Positions 25,726 to 34,475 of a stretch of DNA of 44,295 nt are shown here, one piece after another (position 1 is the stretch's first letter; every line of letters starts with the position of its first letter). Position numbers and translations under genes: made by a program. Origin of the DNA: an uncultured Clostridia bacterium (GTDB taxonomy: Bacteria; Bacillota; Clostridia; Saccharofermentanales; Saccharofermentanaceae); contig CAMYXL010000020.1 of NCBI GenBank assembly GCA_947303255.1, forward strand, positions 1 to 44,295, read 5' to 3'. The notes beneath the pieces are model-generated. The model was not told the origin of the DNA. It was given only the letters and a program-made list of their open reading frames with translations, and made no database searches.

Positions 25726-28104
25726 ATGGTTAACTACAAGAAAGTATCAGCTTGCGCACTCGCAGCAACAATGGTCCTCGGAATGGGAACGATGATGACT
25801 GCCTGCACAAACAAAAACGGAAAGGCGGAAGTTATCTCTGCAAGCGATACATGGTACAACACAACAAGAATTGTTTTGAAAGACAGCTACGACCCGGCAG
25901 ATTATGAGCTCATCCAGCACGACCAACCGATGGTCTGCGGAGACAAGTACGTAGTTCTTTACGCAGGACTTAAGAAGATGCCTGCAGGAGCATTCACAGA
26001 TCCGAACTTTGATTACAACTCATATCTGGTAAGCGATCTTGTTGAATTTGATAAAGACGGAAATGAGATCCGCACACTTCATTTGAATGACATGATCGTT
26101 AAATCAGCAGATTATGTAGCTCAGGTAACATCAGTTGTTCCTTCCGAAAAATGTGTAGGAATCTACTATATCAATCAGAAGACAAAGGCTCTTACCCTGG
26201 ACGTTGAAAATACATATGCAGAGATCGACCTTGAGACAGGCGAATTAGTCGGCGAACCACAGTTGCTTGAACTCGGAAAGCAGGCTTATGTTGCTAAGGT
26301 CGTTAATGCTGAAGGATATGACTGCCTCGAAGTAAGCGATGAGAACTTTCAGATCGTTTTCTATAAGGACGGCAAGCAGGTAAGCAAGACTGATTTCGAT
26401 AAGGATATCGGTAAAGATAAAGTCGGATATATCGACAGCATGTATGGTAACGGCGAAGGAAAGCTTCTCGTTCAGGCATACTCCGACGGAGATACGATCA
26501 CTCTTGAAGTAGATCCTCAGTCAGGTAAGGCTCAGCAGATTGAGACAGATGCAGATATCCTTAAGAAGCATTACACATATTTCGAGGGAAATGAGTACTG
26601 CCTCACTTCAGACGGTATCAAGAAACTGAATGCTTCAGGCGAAGAGGAAGATTTCATCATGTTTGATGACTGCAATATCAACAGAAACGAGTCAAACGGA
26701 GGAAATATCCTTGCTGCTACTGAGAACGGCGCAGTATTGGCATGCACAGGTTTCCAGTCAGACAACTATTTTGAGCAGGCTCCTACGGTAATCTATACTT
26801 TCGAAAAGGCTGACTCAAATCCTAACGAAGGCAAGAAGGTCCTCAAGGTAGCTAATCTCAATACAACACTCAGCTATAACGAGGCAGAAGGTCTCAGAGT
26901 TTTCAATGAGACAAATAAGGATTGCTTTGCAAAAGTAGTTACATATGATGTTGATGACTACAAGGATTCAAAGACAAAAGGAAACAGTGAGAACGACAGC
27001 ATCGAGGAAGGCAAGGGCAAGGCACAGCTTGCTAATGCTCTCGCAGTTGAGCTCATGTCAGGTGACGGTCCTGATGTTATCCTTGGCGCAGCAGATTATG
27101 CCGAACTCTTTAACGAGGATTATCTTGTAGATCTTACAACATATATCGGCGGCGACAACGGACTTGATACATCCAAGTACTTTACAAACATCATCGATGC
27201 TTCCAAGGAAGACGGCAAGCTCTTCTATATGCCAAATGCATTCGTATTCTCAGGCATCGTATGCGACAAGACAACGATCCCTTCCGGTGCAGTAGGATTT
27301 ACACTGGATCAGTATAAGACATTCGTATCCGATACATGTAACGGTGAAGATCCGTATACACTTGACAGCACAAGACTTGAATTCTTCGAAGAGTGCCTCT
27401 CAAACTGCCATGAGGCAATGATCAAGGACGGAAAGGCCAACTTTGATCAGCAGGAGTTCAGAGATCTTGCAAACTTCTTCAAGGACAGTATCCCTGAGCA
27501 CGTTGATAACGGCGATGAGGATCTCGTGTACGGTATGCCGGAGGATGGTAAGAATGCTTACGTTGCTATTATCGGAAGCCTCCCGGCACTTGCAATGTAT
27601 TCACGCTTCGGAGCAAACACAACGGTTGTTGGTCTTCCTTCTTCTGACGGAAAAGGACCTTCAGTATATATCTCGGATTCCGTTTCGATCTCAGCTAAGT
27701 CAGAGAACAAGGACGGAGCATGGGAATTCGTTAAGACAATGAGTAGTGATGAAGTACTTCAGTATGCAGATGCAAATCCTTTGAACAAGGAAGCACTTGA
27801 CGCTAAGCTTAAGGAAGCTGAAAAGTTCAACACTGATTACTACAATCTCATCACAGAAGCTTCTGATACACCTATCTCTGATGAGGATCTGCCGATGTAC
27901 GGACTTTATAAGCCGGACAGCGGATTGCCGGAATCTTACAAGGCTTCTATCGAGAGTGTAAGCTCTATCACTACATGTGATAACGAGATCATGAGTATCG
28001 TTATTGAGGAGATCCAGCCGTTCTTTGAAGGACAGAAAGATCTTGACTCTGTTATCGAGATTATCAATAACAGGGCTCAGACCGTACTTGACGAGAGGAA
28101 ATAA
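25726..28104 (+). CDS. Two-domain solute-binding lipoprotein of a sugar ABC importer
   Basis: A 792-residue lipoprotein; the lipobox M-T-A-C puts the lipidated cysteine at residue 27. Residues about 35-365 form a beta-rich domain with repeated short strands and D-G-type turns that suggest a propeller-like fold, but no family is recognised. Residues about 370-790 are an ABC-type sugar-binding module (bacterial SBP family 1). Here L-M-S-G-D-G-P-D-V precedes the hinge, and a Y-x-M-P-N-A segment and an A-W-E-F-V-K-T-M helix appear. Family members are usually 400-450 residues, so the N-terminal half is extra. Translation starts at an ATG 11 bases after AAGGAG. The two permease genes follow after an intercistronic hairpin, so this is the receptor of that importer. 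Substrate unknown; an oligosaccharide is likely. Confidence 0.87.
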   Translation: MVNYKKVSACALAATMVLGMGTMMTACTNKNGKAEVISASDTWYNTTRIVLKDSYDPADYELIQHDQPMVCGDKYVVLYAGLKKMPAGAFTDPNFDYNSYLVSDLVEFDKDGNEIRTLHLNDMIVKSADYVAQVTSVVPSEKCVGIYYINQKTKALTLDVENTYAEIDLETGELVGEPQLLELGKQAYVAKVVNAEGYDCLEVSDENFQIVFYKDGKQVSKTDFDKDIGKDKVGYIDSMYGNGEGKLLVQAYSDGDTITLEVDPQSGKAQQIETDADILKKHYTYFEGNEYCLTSDGIKKLNASGEEEDFIMFDDCNINRNESNGGNILAATENGAVLACTGFQSDNYFEQAPTVIYTFEKADSNPNEGKKVLKVANLNTTLSYNEAEGLRVFNETNKDCFAKVVTYDVDDYKDSKTKGNSENDSIEEGKGKAQLANALAVELMSGDGPDVILGAADYAELFNEDYLVDLTTYIGGDNGLDTSKYFTNIIDASKEDGKLFYMPNAFVFSGIVCDKTTIPSGAVGFTLDQYKTFVSDTCNGEDPYTLDSTRLEFFEECLSNCHEAMIKDGKANFDQQEFRDLANFFKDSIPEHVDNGDEDLVYGMPEDGKNAYVAIIGSLPALAMYSRFGANTTVVGLPSSDGKGPSVYISDSVSISAKSENKDGAWEFVKTMSSDEVLQYADANPLNKEALDAKLKEAEKFNTDYYNLITEASDTPISDEDLPMYGLYKPDSGLPESYKASIESVSSITTCDNEIMSIVIEEIQPFFEGQKDLDSVIEIINNRAQTVLDERK

Positions 28105-28201
28105 TTATGAAACAGTAAATTTATTAAGGGAACAAAACGAAGATTTCATTCGTCATATAGATGTTCCCAAAGAGAACGAAAAACTTTATGTCCCAACAAA
28201 A

Positions 28202-28226
28202 CCTCCCGGGATTAATTCCCGGGGGG
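28202..28226 (+). other. Intercistronic hairpin between binding-protein and permease genes
   Basis: CCTCCCGGGA / TCCCGGGGGG forms a 10-bp stem (three G-T or G-C closing pairs) with a TTAAT loop, and no T-tract follows. This matches mRNA-stabilising or attenuating hairpins that raise binding-protein levels over permeases in sugar importer operons. The rest of the 186-base gap has no start codon in its open frame. Confidence 0.6.
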
Positions 28227-28290
28227 TAAATCTCGGGGTGGACATCTGTTAAAATATTGAAGACTAATTTACAAGGGAAGTAATATAAAA

Positions 28291-29238
28291 ATGTCAGAAA
28301 AACAACAACAAAGAGGAGAAGTTCTGCTTAAGAGATCCGAGCTCAACAAACAGAAAAAGCGTCTCCACAGAAGAAGAAAGATCCTTGACTGGGGAGTATT
28401 CACGGGCTACTTGCTCCCGAGCCTTTTGGGAGTATTCCTGTTCTTCTTCATGCCGCTTTTGATGCTCCTCAAGACCTCGTTCCAGAAATCATCTACTAAC
28501 ACTGATTTCGTGGGATTCACAAACTACACCAGAGTTCTTACAAACGGTGCTTTCAAGGATGCATCCATAAATACTCTTACTTTTGCATTGATTGCGGTTC
28601 CGCTTGCGATCGTATTAGCTCTTTTGATAGCTCTTCTTTTGAACAGCGGTATGCCTGGCAAGAGTATTTTTAGAAGTATCCTTTTGAACCCTATGATGGT
28701 TCCGGTTGCATCCATCGTTTTGATCTGGCAGGTTTTCTTCAGCTACAACGGTGTTATCAACGGTTGGCTCGGAAACCTTTTCGGACTGGACAAGATAGAC
28801 TGGCTCAAATCATCATATGCGCAGATAGTAATCCTTATCATGTTCATCTGGAAGAACCTCGGCTACAACATGGTATTGTTCCTTGCGGCTCTTAATAACA
28901 TTCCTAATGAGGTTATCGAGTCCGCGAAAATGGACGGTGCAGGTCCTGTAAAGCGATTCTTCTCCATCAAGATGCACTACTTAAGTTCAACGATCTTCTT
29001 CGTAGGAATCATGTCACTCATCAATTCCTTCAAGATTTTCCGTGAGGTTTACCTCCTGACGGGTGACTACCCGTTCGATACACTTTACATGCTCCAGCAT
29101 TACATGAACAACGCATTCAGACATCTGGACTACTCAAGGCTCTCATCCGGAGCGATCATCATGTGTATCGTAATGATCATTATCGTCGGTTTCCTCTTCT
29201 TTGCAGAGGCTAAGTTCGGCGGAGACATCGAGGAGTAA
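28291..29238 (+). CDS. ABC sugar importer permease, MalF type
   Basis: A 315-residue inner-membrane permease with six predicted spans and a basic N-terminal tail. The cytoplasmic EAA loop reads E-S-A-K-M-D-G-A-G then about ten residues to M-H-Y-L, where the usual closing L-P is lost. It is the normal size for Gram-positive MalF/UgpA-type proteins, with no inserted periplasmic domain, unlike the paralogue at 38033. RBS AAGGGAAG precedes the ATG, and the MalG gene follows after 3 bases. It would pair with the 29242 product and a shared MsmX/MsiK-type ATPase encoded elsewhere; none is in this window. Confidence 0.92.
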   Translation: MSEKQQQRGEVLLKRSELNKQKKRLHRRRKILDWGVFTGYLLPSLLGVFLFFFMPLLMLLKTSFQKSSTNTDFVGFTNYTRVLTNGAFKDASINTLTFALIAVPLAIVLALLIALLLNSGMPGKSIFRSILLNPMMVPVASIVLIWQVFFSYNGVINGWLGNLFGLDKIDWLKSSYAQIVILIMFIWKNLGYNMVLFLAALNNIPNEVIESAKMDGAGPVKRFFSIKMHYLSSTIFFVGIMSLINSFKIFREVYLLTGDYPFDTLYMLQHYMNNAFRHLDYSRLSSGAIIMCIVMIIIVGFLFFAEAKFGGDIEE

Positions 29239-29241
29239 GCC

Positions 29242-30315
29242 ATGGCAACATACAGAAACGAAGAATTAGTACGTAAACAAAGAAAACTGGCTGCAACCCA
29301 GGCAAGACGTAAGGTTTACACTCAGGTCGAAAAGCCGGTCAGCAAGTTTGATCATATGACGCCTGATGAAAGAGAGGCTTTCTTCGCCAAAGAGCGTAAA
29401 AGGGCAGGAAGAGTTCTCAAGAGAAGGAACGGCTTCATCAAGGCGGCCATGGGACTCGGCATCGCGGTCGCGATCCTCGCATCCGTCATGGCACTCGTTC
29501 CGATCTTTTATACATTTATCAACTCGTTCATGTCTTCAGCAGAGATCCAGGACAACTACGGAGTTATCTTCCAGAGTTTGTCCGGTCACGCAGGAGACAA
29601 GGGAGCCACTTATCTTGATAAGACACCGGTCCTTCGAATGGTTCCTGAGAGGGTTACGCTCGAGCAGTATAAGACACTTCTGTTCATGAGCCCTGCATAC
29701 CTTCTCAAGTTCTGGAACTCCGTCATCATGGTAGTTCCGATCGTTCTGGGTCAGCTTGTTGTGTCATCCCTTGCATCATATAGTTTTGCCCGTTATCGAA
29801 AAAGAAGGCGAGAGATTTTATTCTTCTCCTACGTCATCTTGATGTTGATGCCTTTCCAGGTAACGCTCGTTCCAAACTACATGATCGCTGATAAGCTCCA
29901 CTTGATAGATTCGTTCTGGGCGATCATACTGCCGGGTATCTTCTCCACATTCAGCTGCTTCCTTCTTACGAAGTACATGAGACAGATACCGTCCTCCTAC
30001 ATCGAAGCTGCAAAGCTTGACGGAGCGACAGAGTGGCAGATCTTCACCAAGATCGCACTTCCTACTTGTAAGAGCGCTATATTTGCTCTGGCGATATTGC
30101 TGTTTATCGACTATTGGAACATGGTTGAGCAGCCGTTGGTACTTCTCACCGACGAACAGAAACAACCGTTATCGGTTTTCCTGTCGCAGATAAACGAAGC
30201 TGAGATAGGAATAGCATTTGCGGCCTCCGCACTCTACATGATACCGGCACTCCTTATATTCCTTTGGGGTGAAGAGTATCTCGTCGAAGGTATTTCGCAT
30301 TCGGGAATTAAGTAA
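29242..30315 (+). CDS. ABC sugar importer permease, MalG type
   Basis: A 357-residue permease. A cytoplasmic, strongly basic extension of about 70 residues precedes the first membrane span, longer than usual in the family. Six spans follow, and the EAA loop E-A-A-K-L-D-G-A-T-E ends in an intact A-L-P. An extra segment of about 45 residues lies after the first span (N-Y-G-V-I-F-Q and K-G-A-T-Y-L-D). The C-terminal G-I-S-H-S-G-I-K is typical of MalG proteins. The ATG is 3 bases after the MalF stop with GAGGAG as ribosome site. The HlyD-type gene follows after 41 bases on the same transcript. Confidence 0.92.
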   Translation: MATYRNEELVRKQRKLAATQARRKVYTQVEKPVSKFDHMTPDEREAFFAKERKRAGRVLKRRNGFIKAAMGLGIAVAILASVMALVPIFYTFINSFMSSAEIQDNYGVIFQSLSGHAGDKGATYLDKTPVLRMVPERVTLEQYKTLLFMSPAYLLKFWNSVIMVVPIVLGQLVVSSLASYSFARYRKRRREILFFSYVILMLMPFQVTLVPNYMIADKLHLIDSFWAIILPGIFSTFSCFLLTKYMRQIPSSYIEAAKLDGATEWQIFTKIALPTCKSAIFALAILLFIDYWNMVEQPLVLLTDEQKQPLSVFLSQINEAEIGIAFAASALYMIPALLIFLWGEEYLVEGISHSGIK

Positions 30316-30356
30316 AAAAATGACAAAGATATATAAGACACAATTGGAGGCGTAAT

Positions 30357-32147
30357 ATGGCTGATAAGAAGAAAACTAGAAGATGGGTTATAAGAGCGAT
30401 CGTTACATTTTTGGCGGTCATGCTCCTTCTGACATTTTTCTCTAATACGATAATGAATGCGACGATCCCGAAGGTCGTTGCCGAGTATGCACAGTGGGGC
30501 AATCTCTCCTTCACGAATTCCGCGAAGGGAACCACGGTTTGTTCAAACCAGGTTGATTACAAGGCTCCTAAGTCCCTCGAAGGACGTAAGATAAAGGAGA
30601 TCTCCTCATCAGATTATGATGATGTCGCTGAAGGCGAGTCCGTAATCACTCTTTATGAAGTAGAAGACAAGACATCTTACGATGCACTCGTAGAAGAATA
30701 CGAGGATTTCAAGAAGAGCATATACTACGACGAGAAGACACCAAAAACTGACTCAACAAAGTCATACAAGGATATCGTTGATTCCGCCAAGGAAGCAGTT
30801 GAGTCTGCTAACAAGAGTTACGCAGAGTCAAAAGAAAAGGATTCTACTATTGCTAATGCCCAGAGCTCACTCGAGAGCAAGCAGGCAGATCTTACAGCAG
30901 TAACAGCAGAGATCGAGGCAGCTTCCGCTACAGTAGAAGAATATGAGACAACAGTTGCAACTCTCAAGAGCCAGCTCGAGAGAGTAGAAAAGAAGATCGA
31001 AGAAGTTAAGAATGCTCCGACTGCTACACCTACAGCAGACCCAACGGCAGCTCCTACTTCCGATCCGTCAGATCCTACAACATCATCTGATCCTACAACA
31101 TCGTCTGATCCGACAACACAGACAAATCCTACAACTACAGAACCTTCAACAACAGAGCCTTCACTTCCTAACACACTTGATGAACTCGAGACTCAGAAGG
31201 AAGATCTCGAGGGTCAGATCGCTGATGCAGAGGCAGTACTTGAGGATGCAAAGAGCAGACTTTCTTCAAATTCCGCGAAAAAGGTCGAGCTCGAAAGTGA
31301 CATCGCTGACCTTCAGGGTACCATCACTTCTGCAAGCCAGCTTCTTGACGAGGACGATGCAAAGACTGCACTTGATAAGGCAAACAAGAGCTATTCCGAT
31401 GCTCAGAAGGACCTCTCAGATGCTCAGGTAAATGCAGGTATCTCTGATGAGAAGAACGCTGACGCAAAAGCAAAGAACGACAAGAAGATCAAAGATTACG
31501 AAGATAAGATCAAGGAGATGGAAGAGAGCATCAACACTATTGATATCAAGTCTCCTAAGACAGGTGTCGTGACAAATGTCCGTGTTAATCAGGATGACGT
31601 TATCCACGAAGGTGACATTCTGTTCTCCGTAATGCCTAACTGGAATGATATCGAGTGTACTGTTGAGTTCAATTTCTCGACAGACGAATCACAGTCTTTC
31701 TACCAGGGAATGGAATTGGAGTGTGACACACACGGAATCGACAAGGTCGTTATCATTTCCATCAAGCCGGACAAGACTTCTCCAAGAGACAGAAGAGTAG
31801 TTAAGTGTCAGGTATTTGCTGAGACACTCTATCCGGGTGAAGAGGTCACGGTAATTGCAGGTCAGTCAAATAAGAACTACGAAAACATTGTTCCAAGCAG
31901 CGCTGTTATCACAGATAACACAGGTGATTTTGTTTACGCACTTGTTGAGAAGAACACTCCTCTCGGAACAAAGTACACAGTAAAGAAGATCGATGTTGAA
32001 GTCGAGGCTACAGACGGAGCAAGAACAGCAATCAAGGCTAAGGGCGACGGAAAACTCGACTCCAAGTATCAGTACATTACACGAAGCGAAGAACCTCTTA
32101 AGGACGGTGACCGCGTAAGACTTCAGGATTACAGCAAGAAGGAGTGA
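30357..32147 (+). CDS. HlyD/MacA-type membrane-fusion adaptor with Pro/Thr-rich hairpin tip
   Basis: The 596-residue protein has one N-terminal membrane span (about 8-30) and a split barrel-sandwich (lipoyl-like) domain. The first half lies near residues 70-105 and the second near 395-440 (S-P-K-T-G-V-V-T-N-V-R-V-N-Q-D-D-V). Between them are two coiled-coil arms. The turn between the arms carries about 50 residues of T/P/S/D repeats (bases about 31018-31170). C-terminal beta domains follow. In Gram-negative exporters the hairpin tip touches an outer-membrane duct; a Gram-positive cell has none, and the low-complexity insert suggests wall spanning or glycosylation (inference). It lies directly after importer permeases and before a MacB-core-like protein, with no exporter ATPase nearby. 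Confidence 0.87.
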   Translation: MADKKKTRRWVIRAIVTFLAVMLLLTFFSNTIMNATIPKVVAEYAQWGNLSFTNSAKGTTVCSNQVDYKAPKSLEGRKIKEISSSDYDDVAEGESVITLYEVEDKTSYDALVEEYEDFKKSIYYDEKTPKTDSTKSYKDIVDSAKEAVESANKSYAESKEKDSTIANAQSSLESKQADLTAVTAEIEAASATVEEYETTVATLKSQLERVEKKIEEVKNAPTATPTADPTAAPTSDPSDPTTSSDPTTSSDPTTQTNPTTTEPSTTEPSLPNTLDELETQKEDLEGQIADAEAVLEDAKSRLSSNSAKKVELESDIADLQGTITSASQLLDEDDAKTALDKANKSYSDAQKDLSDAQVNAGISDEKNADAKAKNDKKIKDYEDKIKEMEESINTIDIKSPKTGVVTNVRVNQDDVIHEGDILFSVMPNWNDIECTVEFNFSTDESQSFYQGMELECDTHGIDKVVIISIKPDKTSPRDRRVVKCQVFAETLYPGEEVTVIAGQSNKNYENIVPSSAVITDNTGDFVYALVEKNTPLGTKYTVKKIDVEVEATDGARTAIKAKGDGKLDSKYQYITRSEEPLKDGDRVRLQDYSKKE

Positions 32148-32153
32148 CGCCTG

Positions 32154-33422
32154 ATGGGTATAATCGATTGGATCAAGGATTACTGGCGTGACATCAGAAA
32201 GTCCACCGGTAAGACCTTCAAAAATGTTGTCCTGACGGCGCATTTCTGGGTCATCCTTATAGCATTGGGACTTATTATCTCCATGTCTGTAATGATATTC
32301 GGAACGCTGAATGCCAGAAAAGATCAGAACATGGCCGAGTACTGGCAAAACGGCGGCAAGACCGAGTACCGTCAGCTGAGTGTTTTCGCGAAGGGAAACA
32401 GGACTGATGTCTATGCTCCTATTGTGCCACTTGGTGAGAACCAGTCACTCTCAAAGGCTGAGATCGTAAAGATCCGCAAAGAACTTCAGGGTACGGTCGA
32501 TTCAGGTAAGACGATCAAGAAAAAGGCAACAACAGAAATTAAACCGACAGGATGGAACGATTGTTATTCCACTGTTTTCAAGGCAAACGGAAACTATACA
32601 AAGTGGATGAAGATCAACGGTGAGAACAAGTCGGCTACAAAGGATTTTGAAGCTGAGGTCGTTGCTGTCGGAGGAGACTTCTCGTCTTTCCATCCGTTCG
32701 AGTATCTGGACGGCGGATTCCTCCCGCTTGAGGAGAGCGACCCTAACCAGATCGTTATCAATGATGAACTCGCATGGACTCTTTTTAAGTCCTATTCGGT
32801 ATCAGGTCAGAGGATCCAGATCCTGGGCGAAGACATGACGATCGTCGGCGTAGTCCGCGAGAAGAAGACCAAGATCGACAGGATCACGGGTTCAGAGACA
32901 CTTAGAGTATTCTGTTATTTCAGCACTGTCGATGCGCTCTCTCAAAAAGGATATTTCTCCAGCGATATTGGAACGGGCGAAGAAGGCAGCACACCTGTAG
33001 GGTCTCCGATCGCTATCTCATGTTATGAAGTTATGCTTCCGGAAGCAGTCCGCGGCGTAGCAAAGACAGACATCATCAACGCATTGCCTGGATATAACAT
33101 GAACGATCCTCAGTACCGTGTCGTCAGCAATACGGGACGATTCAGAGTAGATAAGGTCTATGATCACAATATGCCTGTAGGCGAATTCGAGAACAAGACC
33201 ACAGGATATGAGTTCCCTTATTGGGAGAAGGCATCTATCCTTGCCACACAGAGGCTGTTCCTCATGGAGGCAGTATTGCTGGTCGGCATTGTGCTCCTGA
33301 TCATCGGTATCATAATCATGATCCTGAGACTTCGAAAACCGGGCGGAAAATTCGACCAGGTCGAAGAGGAACCTGAAGAGGATGAGATCCCTGATGAAGT
33401 CGCCATTGAAATGACTCGATAA
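32154..33422 (+). CDS. Two-span membrane protein with MacB-type periplasmic core domain
   Basis: The 422-residue protein has one span near residues 28-50, an extracytoplasmic domain of about 310 residues, a second span near 365-390 and an acidic cytoplasmic tail. In the external domain, G-G-F-L-P-L-E-E, Q-I-V-I-N-D-E-L-A-W-T-L-F and a G-Q-R-I-Q-I-L-G...I-V-G-V-V-R-E stretch match the MacB_PCD pattern. MacB/FtsX permeases have three further spans after this domain; here only one exists. The ATG is preceded by AAGGAG and lies 6 bases after the HlyD-type gene, so the two are coupled. It is probably a reduced MacB-like partner of the adaptor. With no ATPase it may act as a scaffold or mechanical link rather than a pump (inference). 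Confidence 0.78.
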   Translation: MGIIDWIKDYWRDIRKSTGKTFKNVVLTAHFWVILIALGLIISMSVMIFGTLNARKDQNMAEYWQNGGKTEYRQLSVFAKGNRTDVYAPIVPLGENQSLSKAEIVKIRKELQGTVDSGKTIKKKATTEIKPTGWNDCYSTVFKANGNYTKWMKINGENKSATKDFEAEVVAVGGDFSSFHPFEYLDGGFLPLEESDPNQIVINDELAWTLFKSYSVSGQRIQILGEDMTIVGVVREKKTKIDRITGSETLRVFCYFSTVDALSQKGYFSSDIGTGEEGSTPVGSPIAISCYEVMLPEAVRGVAKTDIINALPGYNMNDPQYRVVSNTGRFRVDKVYDHNMPVGEFENKTTGYEFPYWEKASILATQRLFLMEAVLLVGIVLLIIGIIIMILRLRKPGGKFDQVEEEPEEDEIPDEVAIEMTR

Positions 33423-33442
33423 TGAAATATTAGTTACATAAG

Positions 33443-33480
33443 CGGGAAGTATAATCATAGTGATTACTTCCCGTTTTTTT
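33443..33480 (+). terminator. Rho-independent terminator of the first importer operon
   Basis: CGGGAAGT(A)...ACTTCCCG forms a long stem with an inner AATCA/TGATT extension and one bulge, followed by seven T residues, 20 bases after the stop. Confidence 0.9.
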
Positions 33481-33513
33481 GCGGGTTTTTATGGGTGAAG
33501 TCGGAGGTGTCAT

Positions 33514-34461
33514 ATGTTGAAGAGAACTAAAGCTATAGTTATCGCGATGGTTTCAACTTTGATCTTAGTGTCCTGTGCGGTTGATAAAGTTGATAAAGAG
33601 GGACTTGCGAGGGATACAAAAAAACTTGCCGATATTGTGTCTGGCAATAAAGCCGAAGAGGAAGTTTTCGAGCAGGAAGAAACAGAAGCTACAACAGCTT
33701 CCTTGGAGACTGCGCCTGAGGAGACAGTGATCGAAGAGACAACCCCGGTTCCGACAGCTACACCGACTCCGACTGCAACGCCTACTCCTTCTCCGACGCC
33801 GGAGGCTGAGCCTGTTGCAAGAGTTGATTTTTCGGAGCTTATCGATAATGAGATAATCGAAGGCTTTACAGTTGAAGAAGAGGAATTCAGAGAGAACTAC
33901 GGACTTGAGGACAACGAGTTTGTTGTTTTCGAGGGAAAAAGACTTCTGATATCAATGGATAATAATGATGTTCCTGCAAATTCAGTTAACCTTATCCTGA
34001 ACGGTTTTTATAAGGAAGCAGAGGGCATCTACGGAAGATATTGTGATGAGGCACAGGCTGAGTACGATCTTACAAAAGAGATCCTTTATCAGGGCAGCGT
34101 AAAAGTAAATTACGAGTACAAGTTCAATGACAGACTGATCGCCGTAAGGATGAACTACGAGGCATCCATGGGTGAGGATACTGACATCAAAAACGAACTG
34201 GAGATGTTTGATATGTATACGGCTTCAAGAGTAACGCTCTACGATGTTACGAGCAATCCTGAAGCTCTCATCGAACTGATGCTCCAGGAGTTTGACGAAG
34301 ATGTTCCAAAAGAATATGATGTTATCATGCTCGCGCCTGATTCGGATGAGGAACTCATGATATGGATGATCTCCGACGGTAATTTCTACAGGGAGCATAT
34401 AGCAATCGAAGAGGTAGAACCTTACCTTAACAGATATGGAGTATCTGTCTTCGGCGGCTGA
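33514..34461 (+). CDS. Lipoprotein with Thr/Pro-rich linker, function unknown
   Basis: The 315-residue product has a lipobox L-V-S-C with the lipidated cysteine at residue 21. An acidic segment and a T-P repeat linker (about 75-97) follow, then a globular alpha/beta region of about 210 residues that I do not recognise. The linker resembles those of the DUF4214 proteins and the HlyD-type adaptor, pointing to display beyond the membrane through the wall. It begins 34 bases after the terminator of the importer operon, with CGGAGGTG as ribosome site; no clear promoter is visible. A second lipoprotein gene follows after 14 bases, likely on the same transcript. Confidence 0.82.
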   Translation: MLKRTKAIVIAMVSTLILVSCAVDKVDKEGLARDTKKLADIVSGNKAEEEVFEQEETEATTASLETAPEETVIEETTPVPTATPTPTATPTPSPTPEAEPVARVDFSELIDNEIIEGFTVEEEEFRENYGLEDNEFVVFEGKRLLISMDNNDVPANSVNLILNGFYKEAEGIYGRYCDEAQAEYDLTKEILYQGSVKVNYEYKFNDRLIAVRMNYEASMGEDTDIKNELEMFDMYTASRVTLYDVTSNPEALIELMLQEFDEDVPKEYDVIMLAPDSDEELMIWMISDGNFYREHIAIEEVEPYLNRYGVSVFGG

Positions 34462-34475
34462 TAACGGAGGAATTA

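Noticed and set aside
25613..25795. 60-codon open frame across the leader and start of the binding-protein gene
   Set aside because: It overlaps the structured leader and the true gene in another frame and has no ribosome site.
28120..28252. Open frame with protein-like composition (includes D-V-P-K-E-N-E-K-L-Y) between binding protein and MalF genes
   Set aside because: It has no in-frame ATG, GTG or TTG after the preceding gene and contains the GC-rich hairpin; it may be a gene remnant but cannot be supported as a CDS.
30818..31174. Long minus-strand frame rich in Val, Gly, Ser and Asp opposite the HlyD-type gene
   Set aside because: It is the complement of the Thr/Pro/Ser/Asp linker and coiled coil; no ribosome site and no independent support.
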